Assembly: GCF_009827055.1 (NCBI RefSeq)
Contig: NZ_WUMK01000012.1
Coordinates: 62,001-126,000, forward strand
Direction of reading: 5' to 3'
Source of the DNA: Shinella kummerowiae
GTDB lineage: Bacteria > Pseudomonadota > Alphaproteobacteria > Rhizobiales > Rhizobiaceae
Length of the DNA: 64,000 bases
Both the position numbers and the translations under genes were made by a program. Under the pieces are notes generated by a model. It worked only from the letters and a program-made list of their open reading frames with translations. It was not told the origin of the DNA and did no database searches. Below are positions 41,762 through 51,691 of the stretch, piece by piece (the first letter of the stretch is position 1; every line of letters starts with the position of its first letter).

Positions 41762-42553
41762 ATGGGAGTCGTGCAGATGAACGGGCGAGGTTGGATTGCT
41801 GGCGCTGTCATGTCGCTTGCTCTTGCGGGCAGCGCGACACCCTTGTCGTCAGCCGAAATCGAGCACCGCACGGACTACAGCATCCGCCTTTCCGGCCTGC
41901 CGGTTGCCACCGCCACCTTCCGGTCGGCGTTCCGAGGCGACCGCTATACGATTTCCGGCAGCATGCAATCGGCCGGTCTTGCCGATATCTTTTCCAGCAT
42001 CAAGGGCACGACGTCGGTTTCCGGCGTGGTCAGCCGCGGCCGCCTGCACGCCACCAACTATTCGGTGAACTACAAGAGCGGCAAGCGTGGCCGCGCCATC
42101 GATGTCACCTTCCGCAATGGCAACGTCATCACCGCCAGCATGGTGCCGCCGCGTCGCAAGCCGAAGAACTGGGTCCCCGTTTCCAACGCCGACATGCGCG
42201 CCGTGCTCGACCCCATCTCCGGCCTCATCATTCCGGAAGGCAGCCGCATCTGCCCGAAGACGCTGCCGATCTTCGACGGCGAATCCCGCATGGATCTGAA
42301 ACTGACCTCCAAGGGCACCAAGCCCTATTCCACCAAGGGATTCGAAGGCGAGGTCGTCGTCTGCGGCATCCGCTTCGTGCCGAAGTCCGGTTACCGTAAG
42401 GGCCGCGACGACGTGGAATATTTGCGCAAGCTGAGCACGATGGAAATCTGGTTTGCCAAGGCCGATGGCGCGAAGGTATATGCTCCGGTCTATGTACAGA
42501 TTCCGACCAAGCTCGGCCCTGTCACCGTCTCGGCCACGCGCTTCGGCGGCTGA
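41762..42553 (+). CDS. DUF3108 domain secreted protein
   Basis: The 263-residue protein has an N-terminal signal (GWIAGAVMSLALAGSATPLSSA) and a DUF3108 beta-barrel-like domain: IRLSGLPVATATFRSAFRGDRYTISGSM and later IPTKLGPVTVSATRF. DUF3108 proteins are periplasmic and of unknown function, suspected to be lipid-binding or envelope-related. An ATG at 41777 (MNGRGW), behind GGGAG, is an equally good start. It is followed 35 bases later by the EamA transporter. Confidence 0.85.
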   Translation: MGVVQMNGRGWIAGAVMSLALAGSATPLSSAEIEHRTDYSIRLSGLPVATATFRSAFRGDRYTISGSMQSAGLADIFSSIKGTTSVSGVVSRGRLHATNYSVNYKSGKRGRAIDVTFRNGNVITASMVPPRRKPKNWVPVSNADMRAVLDPISGLIIPEGSRICPKTLPIFDGESRMDLKLTSKGTKPYSTKGFEGEVVVCGIRFVPKSGYRKGRDDVEYLRKLSTMEIWFAKADGAKVYAPVYVQIPTKLGPVTVSATRFGG

Positions 42554-42588
42554 TATGCGCCCGGTCGGTGGACCGGGAGTGATGAGCC

Positions 42589-43467
42589 TTGAAGACGCGT
42601 GCAACCCTGATTGGTTTTTCGGCGATCCTGATGTGGTCGCTGCTGGCACTCTTCACCGCCGCCTCGGGAAAAATGCCGCCCTTCCAGTTGTCCGCGATCT
42701 GCTTCCTGATCGGCAGCCTGCCCGGCCTTTTTGTGCTGGCCGCCCGGCCGGAGCGCATGCGTCTTCTGAGACAGCCGGCCAAGGTCTGGATCACCGGCAT
42801 TCTCGGCCTGTTCGGCTACCACTTCCTCTATTTCACCGCGCTGAGGAACGCCCCGGCCGTGGAAGCCGGTCTCATCGCCTATCTCTGGCCGCTGCTGATC
42901 GTCGTCGGCTCCGCACTGCTGCCGGGCGAGACGCTGAAGTGGAACCACGTCGTCGGCGCCTTCCTGGGCCTCGGTGGCACCGTGCTGATCGTCGGCCGCA
43001 ACGGTTTTGCCTTCGACGACGCCTATCTGCTGGGCTATGGCGCAGCCTTCCTCTGCGCCTTCACCTGGTCCGGCTATTCGCTGCTCACCCGCCGCTTCGA
43101 GGCCGTCTCAACCGACGTCGTCACCGGTTTCTGCCTTGCCACCGCGATCCTCTCGCTGCTCTGCCACCTGATGCTGGAAACCACGATCTGGCCGCAGACG
43201 AGCTTCGAATGGTTCGCCGTCGCGGGCCTTGGACTACTGCCGGTGGGGGCTGCCTTCTACGCCTGGGATTTCGGTGTGAAGAACGGCGATATCCAGATCC
43301 TTGGCGCTGCAAGCTATGCCGCGCCGCTGCTCTCGACACTGGTGCTGATCCTCTCGGGCTTTGCCGAACCGTCCTGGCGCATCGGCCTCGCCTGCCTGCT
43401 GGTGACCGGCGGTGCGGTGCTGGCAGCCAAGGACATGATCCTGCGCCGGCGCCCCGCGACCGCGTGA
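42589..43467 (+). CDS. EamA/DMT family transporter (YddG-like)
   Basis: The 292-residue protein has ten hydrophobic helices and two EamA repeats, with the landmark AGLIAYLWPLLIVVGSALLPGE closing helix 4 of repeat one. AYLWP is the YddG-type aromatic amino acid exporter pattern. It starts with TTG behind GGGAG. It is predicted to export amino acids or related metabolites; the substrate is uncertain. Two bases separate its stop from the convergent cupin gene. Confidence 0.88.
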   Translation: MKTRATLIGFSAILMWSLLALFTAASGKMPPFQLSAICFLIGSLPGLFVLAARPERMRLLRQPAKVWITGILGLFGYHFLYFTALRNAPAVEAGLIAYLWPLLIVVGSALLPGETLKWNHVVGAFLGLGGTVLIVGRNGFAFDDAYLLGYGAAFLCAFTWSGYSLLTRRFEAVSTDVVTGFCLATAILSLLCHLMLETTIWPQTSFEWFAVAGLGLLPVGAAFYAWDFGVKNGDIQILGAASYAAPLLSTLVLILSGFAEPSWRIGLACLLVTGGAVLAAKDMILRRRPATA

Positions 43468-43468
43468 C

Positions 43469-43891
43469 CTAGGCGCCCGGCGCCCATCCAGCAGGCGCCA
43501 TCTCGAAGGACGAGAAGACGAAGCCGGGCGAGACCGTGCAGCCGACCAGCGTCCAATCGCCAAGCGGTTCCGCCGATTGCCACCAGTTGGCCGGCACGAT
43601 GGCCTGCGGCCGCTCGCCCGCGGCCAGATCCGGCCCCAGCACCTGCACCTCCGCCGATCGTTTGCCGTCGCTCAGCGACAGGGCGAGCGGCGCGCCAGCA
43701 TAGTGGTGCCAGATCTCGGCGGCATCCCGCACGCGATGCCAGTGCGATCGCTCGCCCTTCTCCAGGAGATAGTAGATCGCCGTCGAGTGTCCGCGTTCGC
43801 CGCCCTCGACATCGCGGAATGTCTGCACATACCAGCCACCCTCCGGATGGTGCTCCATGCCCAATGTCGCGATGATCTCCGCTGGCGTCAT
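43469..43891 (-). CDS. Cupin domain protein (DUF985)
   Basis: This 140-residue protein is a small cupin of the DUF985 type. Motifs are EHHPEGGWYVQTFR near residue 13, SHWHRVRDAAEIWHHYAGAPL near residue 50, and a C-terminal VGCTVSPGFVFSSFEMAP. The histidine pairs could bind a metal. No reaction is established for the family. It shares one base with the upstream gloB stop/start junction, so the two are coupled. Confidence 0.88.
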   Translation of the reverse strand: MTPAEIIATLGMEHHPEGGWYVQTFRDVEGGERGHSTAIYYLLEKGERSHWHRVRDAAEIWHHYAGAPLALSLSDGKRSAEVQVLGPDLAAGERPQAIVPANWWQSAEPLGDWTLVGCTVSPGFVFSSFEMAPAGWAPGA

Positions 43892-44661
43892 CAGAACCGG
43901 TCCTTGCGTGCGCGGATCTCGGCAAAGACCTCCGCGTCGCCCGCCTTCTCCATGCCGAGATGACGGCGGATGGCCGGATCGGCAGCGCGCAGGAACGGGT
44001 TCGTCGCCTTTTCAAGCCCGATCGTCGTGGGTGCCGTGAACGCGCCGGCCGCCCGCAGGGCCTCGATCTCCGCGACCCGCGTCAGAAGCGCCGCATTGTC
44101 CGGATCGATGGTCTTGGCAAACCGGGCATTCGACAGTGTGTATTCGTGGCCGAAATAAACCGTCGTACCATCCGGTAGCGCGGCGAGTTTCGACAGCGAA
44201 CCCCACATCTGCGCCGGCGTGCCCTCGAACAGCCGGCCGCAGCCGAGCGCAAACAGCGTATCGGCGGCGAAAAGCAGCTTGTCGTCCGGCAAGTGGAAGC
44301 AGATGTGCCCCAAAGTATGGCCCGGCGTCAGAATGACCTCGACGTGCCGCCCGGCAAATTCGAAGCTGTCGCCGCCATCCACTGTCCGGTCGATGCCGGG
44401 AATGCGCGGCGCCTCGCGCGCCGGACCGATGATCGTGACGCCAAAATGCTCCTTCAGCGCGAGGTTGGCCTCGATATGGTCGTTGTGATGATGCGTCGTG
44501 AAAATATGGCTGAGCGTCCAGCCCCGGCGCGCAAGCGCGTCACGGATCGGCCCCTCCTCCGGCGCATCGATGCTGGCCGTGGCGCCCGTCACCGGGTCGT
44601 GCAGCAGCACGCCGAAATTATCGCTGCGGCAGGCAAAGAGATCGATTTCCAGCGGGGTCAT
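43891..44661 (-). CDS. gloB: Hydroxyacylglutathione hydrolase (glyoxalase II)
   Basis: The 256-residue metallo-beta-lactamase-fold enzyme hydrolyses S-lactoylglutathione to lactate in methylglyoxal detoxification. The dinuclear metal site is THHHNDH near residue 57; other ligands are in [15 protein letters not shown] and YFGHEYT. The C-terminal glutathione-binding KATNPFLR is present. The start chosen is MTPLEIDLF at 44661; a start 18 bases upstream (MTRRLP) is possible. Confidence 0.95.
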   Translation of the reverse strand: MTPLEIDLFACRSDNFGVLLHDPVTGATASIDAPEEGPIRDALARRGWTLSHIFTTHHHNDHIEANLALKEHFGVTIIGPAREAPRIPGIDRTVDGGDSFEFAGRHVEVILTPGHTLGHICFHLPDDKLLFAADTLFALGCGRLFEGTPAQMWGSLSKLAALPDGTTVYFGHEYTLSNARFAKTIDPDNAALLTRVAEIEALRAAGAFTAPTTIGLEKATNPFLRAADPAIRRHLGMEKAGDAEVFAEIRARKDRF

Positions 44662-44753
44662 GGGCAGTCTCCTCGTCATATCGGTCTGGCGGTCGGCGGG
44701 AATGTAAGGCAATCGGCCTTGAAGTCCATCGGCGCATCGCTCACATTCAGGCC

Positions 44754-45503
44754 ATGCATGCCGATATCGTCGACCTCCGCGAATTCTACCACTCCCCGCT
44801 CGGCCGCCTCGCCGATCATTCGATCGCCATGGCGCTCACCTCGCTTTGGGCGCGCCTGCCGGATGAGCGGCTGGTCGGGCTCGGCTATGCCGTGCCCTAT
44901 CTCGAGCGGTTTCGCGCGGACACCGAGCGCACCTTCGCCTTCATGCCGGCCGGCCAGGGCGCGGTGAACTGGCCGCCGAGCGAACTGTCCTCGACGGCAC
45001 TGGTCTTCGACGAGGAACTGCCGCTGCCGGATGCCGCGGTCGATCGTATCCTGATGGTGCATTCGCTGGAATTTGCGGAAAACCCACGTGAGACCATGAA
45101 GGAACTGTGGCGCGTGCTGGCACCCGGCGGCCGCCTCGTCATCGTCGTGCCGAACCGGCGCGGCGTGTGGGCGCGCATGGAGCACACGCCCTTCGGCTCC
45201 GGCCGGCCCTATTCCCGCCGCCAGCTGACCGCGCTGCTGCGCGAGACCAATTTCACGCCCGGTGCCAGCGCGGAAGCCCTGTTCTTCCCGCCCTCGAAAC
45301 TGCGCAGCGTTCAGAAGCTGCGCGGCGCCTTCGAGCGGCTGGGGCGCATGCTCTGGCCGATGTTTTCCGGTGTCATCATCGTGGAAGCGCAGAAGCGGCT
45401 CTATCAGGGCCTGCCGGTCGCGGCCCGCGCCTCGCGGCGCGTCTTCGTGCCGGTGCTGGCCCCGCAGGGCGTGCCGACAACCCGCGAGCGCGCGCCGCGC
45501 TGA
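44754..45503 (+). CDS. Class I SAM-dependent methyltransferase
   Basis: The 249-residue protein has the methyltransferase-11 pattern in its middle: [22 protein letters not shown] followed by [20 protein letters not shown]. The first SAM-binding glycine motif is weak or replaced ([11 protein letters not shown] near residue 42), which is characteristic of this rhizobial subgroup. The substrate is unknown. It is divergent from gloB with a 92-base gap. Confidence 0.82.
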   Translation: MHADIVDLREFYHSPLGRLADHSIAMALTSLWARLPDERLVGLGYAVPYLERFRADTERTFAFMPAGQGAVNWPPSELSSTALVFDEELPLPDAAVDRILMVHSLEFAENPRETMKELWRVLAPGGRLVIVVPNRRGVWARMEHTPFGSGRPYSRRQLTALLRETNFTPGASAEALFFPPSKLRSVQKLRGAFERLGRMLWPMFSGVIIVEAQKRLYQGLPVAARASRRVFVPVLAPQGVPTTRERAPR

Positions 45504-45567
45504 TCCCCTCGACAAACGCCAAGCCGCCCGCTAGAGCGAAGCCCAGCGGCAAAGAAGGGCGACGGGC

Positions 45568-46503
45568 ATGACGGACGGACATTTCGACAAGATCGCGCTG
45601 ATCGGCATCGGCCTCATCGGCTCCTCCATCGCCCGTGCGGTCAAGGCAAAAGGCCTGGCTAAAACCGTCACCATTTCCAGCCGCAGCCAGGAGACGCTCG
45701 ACCGCGCCCGCGAGCTGGACCTCGGCACCGACTATGTGCACGATGCCGGCACGGCCGTTGAAGGGGCAGACCTCGTCATCGTCTCGGTGCCCGTCGGCGC
45801 CTCGGGCAAGGTGGCGGAGGAAATCGCCCCGCACCTGAAGCCCGGCACCATCGTCACCGACGTTGGCTCGACCAAGGCGTCCGTCGTGGCGCAGATGCTG
45901 CCGCACATGCCGAAACACGTGCATTTCATCCCCGGCCACCCGCTGGCCGGAACGGAGCATTCCGGCCCGGACGCCGGTTTCGCCGAACTCTTCCAGGGCC
46001 GCTGGTGCATCCTCACCCCGGTGCACGGCACCGACAAGGAGGCAAAACGCAAACTCGCCGCCTTCTGGGAGGCGCTCGGCTCGAAGGTCGACGAGATGGA
46101 CACGGAGCACCACGACAAGGTGCTCGCCATCGTCTCCCACCTGCCGCACATCATCGCCTATAACATCGTCGGCACGGCCGATGACCTCGAGACGGTGACG
46201 GAATCGGAAGTCATCAAGTACTCCGCCTCGGGTTTCCGCGACTTCACCCGTCTTGCCGCCTCGGACCCCACCATGTGGCGCGACGTCTGCCTGCACAACA
46301 AGGACGCGATCCTCGAAATGCTGGCACGCTTTTCCGAAGACCTCGCCTATCTCCAGCGCGCCATCCGCTGGGGCGATGGTGAAAAGCTGTTCGACCTCTT
46401 CACCCGCACCCGCGCCATCCGCCGTTCGATCATCGATGCCGGCCAGGATACCGCCGCGCCGAACTTCGGCCGCCCCTCCGCCGACAAGAAAGACCAGGCT
46501 TAG
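45568..46503 (+). CDS. tyrC: Prephenate/arogenate dehydrogenase
   Basis: This 311-residue NAD(P)-dependent dehydrogenase makes tyrosine precursors. The Rossmann motif is IGIGLIGSSIARAV near residue 12, and the catalytic region includes HFIPGHPLAGTEHSGPDAGF near residue 120 with the active-site His. The C-terminal helical dimer domain is present. It ends in overlap with the convergent DUF2125 gene. It may be TyrA-type or cyclohexadienyl dehydrogenase; specificity is not resolved. Confidence 0.93.
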   Translation: MTDGHFDKIALIGIGLIGSSIARAVKAKGLAKTVTISSRSQETLDRARELDLGTDYVHDAGTAVEGADLVIVSVPVGASGKVAEEIAPHLKPGTIVTDVGSTKASVVAQMLPHMPKHVHFIPGHPLAGTEHSGPDAGFAELFQGRWCILTPVHGTDKEAKRKLAAFWEALGSKVDEMDTEHHDKVLAIVSHLPHIIAYNIVGTADDLETVTESEVIKYSASGFRDFTRLAASDPTMWRDVCLHNKDAILEMLARFSEDLAYLQRAIRWGDGEKLFDLFTRTRAIRRSIIDAGQDTAAPNFGRPSADKKDQA

Positions 46504-47507
46504 AACGGCGGGATGAAGGCGATGGGGAAGAGGCCGAGATAGACGGTTCCGTCCTGCACGTTCAGCTTCACCACGGCGCGGTCGCCGCCCGCCGACAGGC
46601 CCTGAATGACCTGCGCCACGTGCGCGGTCGTCTCCGCGACCTCCGGAAAAGCCTCGGAAACACGATCACGCCAGACCGTGATGCCGGCAATGTCGAGGTC
46701 GAGCGTGCCGGAGAGATAACCGTCATCCCCCACCTTGAGGGGACCGGACAGCGTCGCGACCTTGCCGTCGCCAAGATCCAGCGACAGGCGCCGGAGTTCC
46801 ACGCTTGCCCCGAGCGGCACATCGGCCGGCGGACCTTCGGCGGAAATCCATCTGGCGGCATCGGCAATCGTCAGGTCGGCGGCGACATCGAGCGGCGGCA
46901 GCACCCGGTCGCCGAGGTCGAGCGAGAGCGCATCGAACGAGGCGGCGATGTCGAGCGCTTCGCCCGACTGGCGGATATGCTTCTCGCCATGCGTCGCGGC
47001 AATGCCGATCGAGACGGCTTCCGACGGCACGTTGAGCCGGCCCTTCAACCCGTCATAGGCGATCGACGCGCGGTCGAGGCCATTCGTCCAGGCGGTGGCG
47101 CTGGCACGCAGCAGATCCCAGTCGACATCGAAGACGAGATCCGGCGTGACGCGCACCTGCGCCGGACCGTCAATCTCGATGACGCCATGACCCGGGCGGT
47201 AGACCTGCGCGGCAGAGCGAATCGCTCCGACGGTCGCCGACAGGCCTGAGGGGCGATCATCGACGCCGACCGAGTCGCAGAAGAGGCCGATGCGGAAGGG
47301 AAAGCCGCGGACGGAAAGGTTGCTGCAGGAAACGGAATGCATGCCCTGCGCGGATGCGGCAAGCTGCTGACCGAGCGTGTCCTTCAACCAGCTTGCCGCA
47401 TAGAACCATGCGCCCGTATAGAGAGCGATGAAGAGAACGACGGCAATGGCGAGCCGGACGAGTTTGCGCGTAACGCCGGATGTCTCGGCGCGGCTTGACG
47501 ATGCCAT
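46500..47507 (-). CDS. DUF2125 domain membrane-anchored protein
   Basis: The 335-residue product starts MASSSRAETSGVTRKLVRL behind GGAGAA and has one N-terminal membrane helix (about residues 18-40). The periplasmic part has beta-rich repeats such as CSNLSVRGFPFRIGLFCDSV, the DUF2125 hallmark (GFPFR). DUF2125 proteins resemble AsmA-type envelope proteins, with no known reaction. It is convergent with tyrC, overlapping by four bases. Confidence 0.88.
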   Translation of the reverse strand: MASSSRAETSGVTRKLVRLAIAVVLFIALYTGAWFYAASWLKDTLGQQLAASAQGMHSVSCSNLSVRGFPFRIGLFCDSVGVDDRPSGLSATVGAIRSAAQVYRPGHGVIEIDGPAQVRVTPDLVFDVDWDLLRASATAWTNGLDRASIAYDGLKGRLNVPSEAVSIGIAATHGEKHIRQSGEALDIAASFDALSLDLGDRVLPPLDVAADLTIADAARWISAEGPPADVPLGASVELRRLSLDLGDGKVATLSGPLKVGDDGYLSGTLDLDIAGITVWRDRVSEAFPEVAETTAHVAQVIQGLSAGGDRAVVKLNVQDGTVYLGLFPIAFIPPF

Positions 47508-47701
47508 GGTGTTCTCCAATGGTGGCAGACAGAATTTGCCGATACGGCGTCAAAGCCGGCAATTGCGGCGGCTTTTAGAGTATGTGCAGCAAAAGTGCGA
47601 AGCGGTTTTGCGTTCGCAGCGACGACAAACAAGGGATAGAGCGTTTTCGCGGTTAAGAGAAACGCGGACGCGCTCTGGAAATGGTCCAAGTGACGGTGGA
47701 T

Positions 47702-48241
47702 ATGAACGAATTCTGGGTTTTTGGCTACGGATCGCTGATGTGGAATCCGGGCTTCGAGTTCGAGGAACGACAGCCGGCCCATCTCTTCGGTTTCCGCCGC
47801 GCGCTCTGCGTACGCTCCTGGGTGCATCGCGGCACGGAGGAGAAACCCGGCCTCGTCCTCGGCCTGGACCGTGGCGGCTCCTGCCGCGGCGTCGCCTTCC
47901 GCATCGCGCCACAAAACTATGAGGCCGTGGTCGATTACCTGCGCGAGCGGGAACTGGTGACCCATGTCTACAAGGAGCGCACGCTCTCCGCGACGCTCAG
48001 TGACGGGCGCCGTATCACGACGCTCGTCTATATCTGCGACCGGGCGCACCAGCAATTTGCCGGCTCGCTCACGGTCGAGGAGGCGGCGCGAACCGTCAGC
48101 GCCTCGATTGGAAAATCCGGCCATAACATGGACTATGTGCGCAACACACTCATCCATCTGCGCGAAATGGGCATCCGCGACCACTGGCTGGAAGATGTCG
48201 GCCGCGCCGCGGAAGGCCTCTATAGCGCACCGCCTGCCTGA
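47702..48241 (+). CDS. ChaC-like gamma-glutamylcyclotransferase
   Basis: The 179-residue enzyme, from the ATG before NEFWVFGYGSLMWNPGF, cleaves glutathione or gamma-glutamyl peptides to 5-oxoproline. The substrate-binding YGSL loop is at residues 9-12 and the catalytic Glu is expected in VDYLRERE (about residue 84). The characteristic VTHVYKERTLSATL follows. An upstream in-frame ATG at 47681 is possible. It converges directly with the acyltransferase gene. Confidence 0.9.
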   Translation: MNEFWVFGYGSLMWNPGFEFEERQPAHLFGFRRALCVRSWVHRGTEEKPGLVLGLDRGGSCRGVAFRIAPQNYEAVVDYLRERELVTHVYKERTLSATLSDGRRITTLVYICDRAHQQFAGSLTVEEAARTVSASIGKSGHNMDYVRNTLIHLREMGIRDHWLEDVGRAAEGLYSAPPA

Positions 48242-49033
48242 TCAGGCGGCATGCGCCTTCAGCTCCGCCAGCCGCTGCTCGGCGGTCGGCGGCAAGGGCA
48301 GGTCCGGGTTCGCCGCCGCGGTTTCGATCAGAAGCTGGTCACTCGCCGTTTCCATCACATCGATGAGATGGGCGAGGAAGGCATCGGGATCCATGCCCGG
48401 CGCGATGGCCGGCAGGATCTGCACCTTGAAATGCCCGGGATAACGGATGAACTTGCGCCGCGGCCAGAACAGGCCCGGATGCATGACGACGGGCACGACC
48501 GGGACCTGCAGATCGCGGTAAAGGCGGGCGATGCCATATTTGTATTCCGGGGTGGCGCCCGGCGGCCGGCGCGTGCCTTCCGGATAGATGATGAGCTGGC
48601 GCCCGGTATCCATCTCCGCCTTCGTGCGCTCCATCACGGCCGCCATGACCTTGCCGCGCGCATTGCGGTTGACGGGCACCATGCGCTGCTTCTTCAGGTA
48701 CCAGCCGAACAGCGGAATCCAGGTCAGCTCGCGCTTCAGGATGTAGAGCGGATCGTCGAGCCAGGGCAGAAGCGCATAGGCATCCCAGAAGGACTGATGC
48801 TTCGGCGCAAAAATATACCCGCCGCCCTGAGGAATGTTTTCGAGGCCTTCGATTTCAAATGTCGTTCCAACGATCTTGTCGAAGAGCCAATGGTTGCTCC
48901 GCGCCCAGTTCTTGGCGATGACATAGGCCTTCTTGCGCGGCAGCAGAAAATAGGCCGGCGTCATGATGATCATCTGCGCGATGAGGTTCACATAGAAGAG
49001 GGTGTTGAAAAGCACGGAACGGAAAACGATCAT
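48242..49033 (-). CDS. plsC: 1-acyl-sn-glycerol-3-phosphate acyltransferase
   Basis: The 263-residue enzyme adds the second acyl chain in phosphatidic acid synthesis. The N-terminus is hydrophobic (LFNTLFYVNLIAQMIIMTPA). The acyltransferase motif 1 is KHQSFWDAY, a K-H-x-x-x-x-D variant near residue 79, motif 2 is near NRNAR, and motif 3 is IIYPEGTRR near residue 149. Length is normal. The gene is separated by 77 bases from the upstream ydcF-like gene. Confidence 0.92.
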   Translation of the reverse strand: MIVFRSVLFNTLFYVNLIAQMIIMTPAYFLLPRKKAYVIAKNWARSNHWLFDKIVGTTFEIEGLENIPQGGGYIFAPKHQSFWDAYALLPWLDDPLYILKRELTWIPLFGWYLKKQRMVPVNRNARGKVMAAVMERTKAEMDTGRQLIIYPEGTRRPPGATPEYKYGIARLYRDLQVPVVPVVMHPGLFWPRRKFIRYPGHFKVQILPAIAPGMDPDAFLAHLIDVMETASDQLLIETAAANPDLPLPPTAEQRLAELKAHAA

Positions 49034-49110
49034 CGGGCAGCCTGTCAGCGGGACGCGTTCTCACGCCCTACACGATATTCCCGGGCGGGGAAACTCCCGT
49101 TGCGGCGATC

Positions 49111-49857
49111 TCAGCTGCCGGACAGGCCCGACATGTCGCCGCGAAGACCCGACCAGCTTCGCGCGCCGATCACGGCGCGCAAACGCGCCAGGCTGTATTT
49201 GAGATATTCCGACAGCATCGCCTTCACGATGCCGGGCTGGCGCAGCCAGTTGCCGTTCCTGAGATCGGAATTGACGACCGGGTAGGCGATGAATTCCGTC
49301 TGCGGATCGCTGACCCTCAGCTCCAGCAGGCTGCGCGGCATGTGGTAGTTGTTGGTGACGACAAGCACCCGGCGGAACTGGTGATCGCTGATCCAGCGCG
49401 CCGTCTCGTTGGCATTGCCGATCGTGTCCACCGCCTCGTATCCCATGTCGACGCAGCACTCGAAGAGCGCTGACGAGCTTTGCGTCAACTTGCGGATCTG
49501 CGTGCCGCTCGTCGTGGGGTTCACGCCGGAAATCAGGAGGCGTTGGCCGGCGCCCTGCTTGAGCAGGCCGATCGCGCTGTCAATGCGCTGGTAACCGCCG
49601 GTCAATACGACGATCGCATCGGCCTTCGGGTCCTGCGGCGCCTCCATGGAGGCCACGGTTTCGGCGAAATAGAGGAAACCGCCGGCACCGGCCACGGCCG
49701 CAATCAGGATCAGCGCCAGGACGACGCGCACGGCGATCCGGACGGGGCCTTTGCGTCGGCGCCGCCCCTCTCCTTCCGGCCGGATGCCCTCAGGCAGATC
49801 CGGTTTTGCCCGTTCCAGCGCGTTCATGATTCCGTCCATAGAGTCCGATTGCGGCAA
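49111..49857 (-). CDS. YdcF family (DUF218) membrane protein
   Basis: The 248-residue protein has a basic N-terminus (GRRRRKGPVRIA), one membrane helix near residues 41-65 and a DUF218 domain: DAIVVLTGGYQRIDSAIGLLKQG, RLLISGVNP, and VVTNNYHMPRSLLELR. The family includes proteins implicated in envelope or vancomycin sensitivity (ElyC/SanA). It lies just upstream of plsC and downstream of ftsX in the same direction. Confidence 0.9.
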   Translation of the reverse strand: MPQSDSMDGIMNALERAKPDLPEGIRPEGEGRRRRKGPVRIAVRVVLALILIAAVAGAGGFLYFAETVASMEAPQDPKADAIVVLTGGYQRIDSAIGLLKQGAGQRLLISGVNPTTSGTQIRKLTQSSSALFECCVDMGYEAVDTIGNANETARWISDHQFRRVLVVTNNYHMPRSLLELRVSDPQTEFIAYPVVNSDLRNGNWLRQPGIVKAMLSEYLKYSLARLRAVIGARSWSGLRGDMSGLSGS

Positions 49858-49925
49858 CGGCTAGTCCGTTTCGCGGCGATGGTCGGCCCCTCTTGCATTA
49901 TTTGGCACGCCTCGGTTTTCCCGCG

Positions 49926-50933
49926 TCATGCGTCCGGCAGCTGGTCTGTCCGCGACGGGTCGGAGCGGATGAGGTCGATTTCGTGGATGGTCCGCATCAC
50001 GGTGAAGCGGGCCGTCAGCGTCGTCAGCAGCGCGATCACGACGATCGTCCCGGCAATGCCGAGATAGCCGGTAAGCCCCATGGAAAATGTGCCGAACAGC
50101 GCCGTCGCCTGGTCGCTCTGCGGGGTCGCGATCGAGCGCCCCTGCCAGAAACCGGCGATCAAGAAGAACAGCGCCGCCAGAAAACCGCCGGCAAACGAAC
50201 CCTTCAGGCTGATCTTCAAGAAATGCTTCTGGAATTCGGACGCGACGAAGCTCGCCTCGGCGCCGACGAAATGCAGCACCTCGACGATGTGCCGGTTGCC
50301 GGACAGTGCGCCGCGCGTCGCAAAGACCACCGTCAGCACCATGGCGGAAAAGACGAGCACCAGCACGCCCGTGCCGATGAAGGCGGTCGTGCGCGCCATG
50401 GCGACGAGGCGGTCCACCCAGGTGCGGTGATCATCGAGGAAGGCTGTCGGGATCTTTTGCGCCAGCGCCGTGCGCATGGCGGCGAAATCCGGCGGGCTCT
50501 GCTCGTCGATGGTGACGATGACAAGGCGCGGCACCGGCAGTTCGTCGAGGTTCAGCCCCTCGCCGAGCCACGGCTCGAGCAGGCGAGCGGTCGCCGCCTT
50601 GTCGACGATGGTGCCGTCGCGCGTGCCGGAGAAGGTGAGCGCCAGATCGCGTGCGTCCTTCAGCGCCTGCTCCATGTCGAGCGCGTCGTCCGGCTTGATC
50701 TGGATGGTGATTTCGCGGGAAATCTGGCTCTGCCAGCTCGATGCCGTCGCCCGCACCATGTTGACGGCGCCGAAGGTGAGGCAGGCAAGGAAGGCCATGA
50801 TGGCGATGACGAGCATCAGCGCGTTACCGGAGACGTTCGACGGCGGCACGATTGGCGCCGTCGGGCGCACCTTCATTTCCAGGCGGCGCGCCGGCTGAGC
50901 ATCCTCGGTGGTCTGGCGGGGAGCGTCAGTCAT
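49926..50933 (-). CDS. ftsX: Cell division protein FtsX
   Basis: The 335-residue membrane protein has four hydrophobic helices (one near residue 40, and three in the C-terminal 170 residues) with a large periplasmic loop between the first two. The C-terminal FtsX domain shows GNRHIVEVLHFVGAEASFVASEFQKHFLK. It pairs with FtsE to couple septum formation with peptidoglycan hydrolase activation. Its start overlaps the ftsE stop by eight bases. An extended N-terminus is typical of rhizobia. Confidence 0.93.
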   Translation of the reverse strand: MTDAPRQTTEDAQPARRLEMKVRPTAPIVPPSNVSGNALMLVIAIMAFLACLTFGAVNMVRATASSWQSQISREITIQIKPDDALDMEQALKDARDLALTFSGTRDGTIVDKAATARLLEPWLGEGLNLDELPVPRLVIVTIDEQSPPDFAAMRTALAQKIPTAFLDDHRTWVDRLVAMARTTAFIGTGVLVLVFSAMVLTVVFATRGALSGNRHIVEVLHFVGAEASFVASEFQKHFLKISLKGSFAGGFLAALFFLIAGFWQGRSIATPQSDQATALFGTFSMGLTGYLGIAGTIVVIALLTTLTARFTVMRTIHEIDLIRSDPSRTDQLPDA

Positions 50934-51588
50934 AGATGTCGAGCCGTCCCTGCGAGAGGATCATGCGCCGCGCCTGGTCCACCTGGTCCATCAGCGAGAG
51001 ATCATGGGTGGCGATCACGACGGCCGTGCCGAGACGGTTGAGCTCGAGGAAGAGACTGAGCAGGCGGCGCGCCATCGGCGGATCGACATTGCCCGTCGGC
51101 TCATCGGCCAGCAACAGTTCCGGCCGATCGATGAGCGCGCGCGCAATCGCCGCACGCTGTTTCTCCCCGCCGGACAGCACCGCCGGCAGCACGTTGATTC
51201 GTTCGCCAAGGCCGACCCATTTCAGAAGCTCCAGCACATCGGCGCGATAACTCGATTCGTCCTTGCCGCGCACCCGGAGCGGCAGCGCGACGTTCTCATA
51301 GGTCGTCAGGTGATCGAGCAGGCGAAAATCCTGGAAGACGATGCCGATGCGCCGGCGCAGCATCGGCAGTTCGTCGCGCGGGATGGTCGAGATTTCCCGG
51401 TCGAAGGTGCGGATGATGCCGCGCGTCGGCTGCAGTGACAGGAACAGCAGGCGCAGCAGCGTCGTCTTGCCGGCACCGGATGGTCCCGTCAGAAACTGGA
51501 AGGAGCGGTGCGGAATATCGAAGGTCAGGTCGCGGAGGATCTCCGGTCCCATCCCGTAGCGCAGTCCGACATTCTCGAAATGAATCAA
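50926..51588 (-). CDS. ftsE: Cell division ATP-binding protein FtsE
   Basis: The 220-residue ATPase begins MIHFENVGLRYGMGPEIL. Walker A is GPSGAGKTT (36-44), the signature is LSGGEKQRAAIARAL and Walker B is LLADEPTGNVD. The characteristic FtsE ending VIATHDLSLMDQV is present. With FtsX it regulates cell wall hydrolysis at the septum. The upstream region contains a possible CtrA site and a GANTC methylation site. Confidence 0.96.
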   Translation of the reverse strand: MIHFENVGLRYGMGPEILRDLTFDIPHRSFQFLTGPSGAGKTTLLRLLFLSLQPTRGIIRTFDREISTIPRDELPMLRRRIGIVFQDFRLLDHLTTYENVALPLRVRGKDESSYRADVLELLKWVGLGERINVLPAVLSGGEKQRAAIARALIDRPELLLADEPTGNVDPPMARRLLSLFLELNRLGTAVVIATHDLSLMDQVDQARRMILSQGRLDIYD

Positions 51589-51691
51589 TGGCCAATCCGG
51601 TTCTAAAAACGGTCACTCTCGCCCGCGTCAGCGGTACCGTAGGGGAGGTCGCATAGGAAAGCGGCTCTTTCACGGTCGGGTTTCCGAAGCA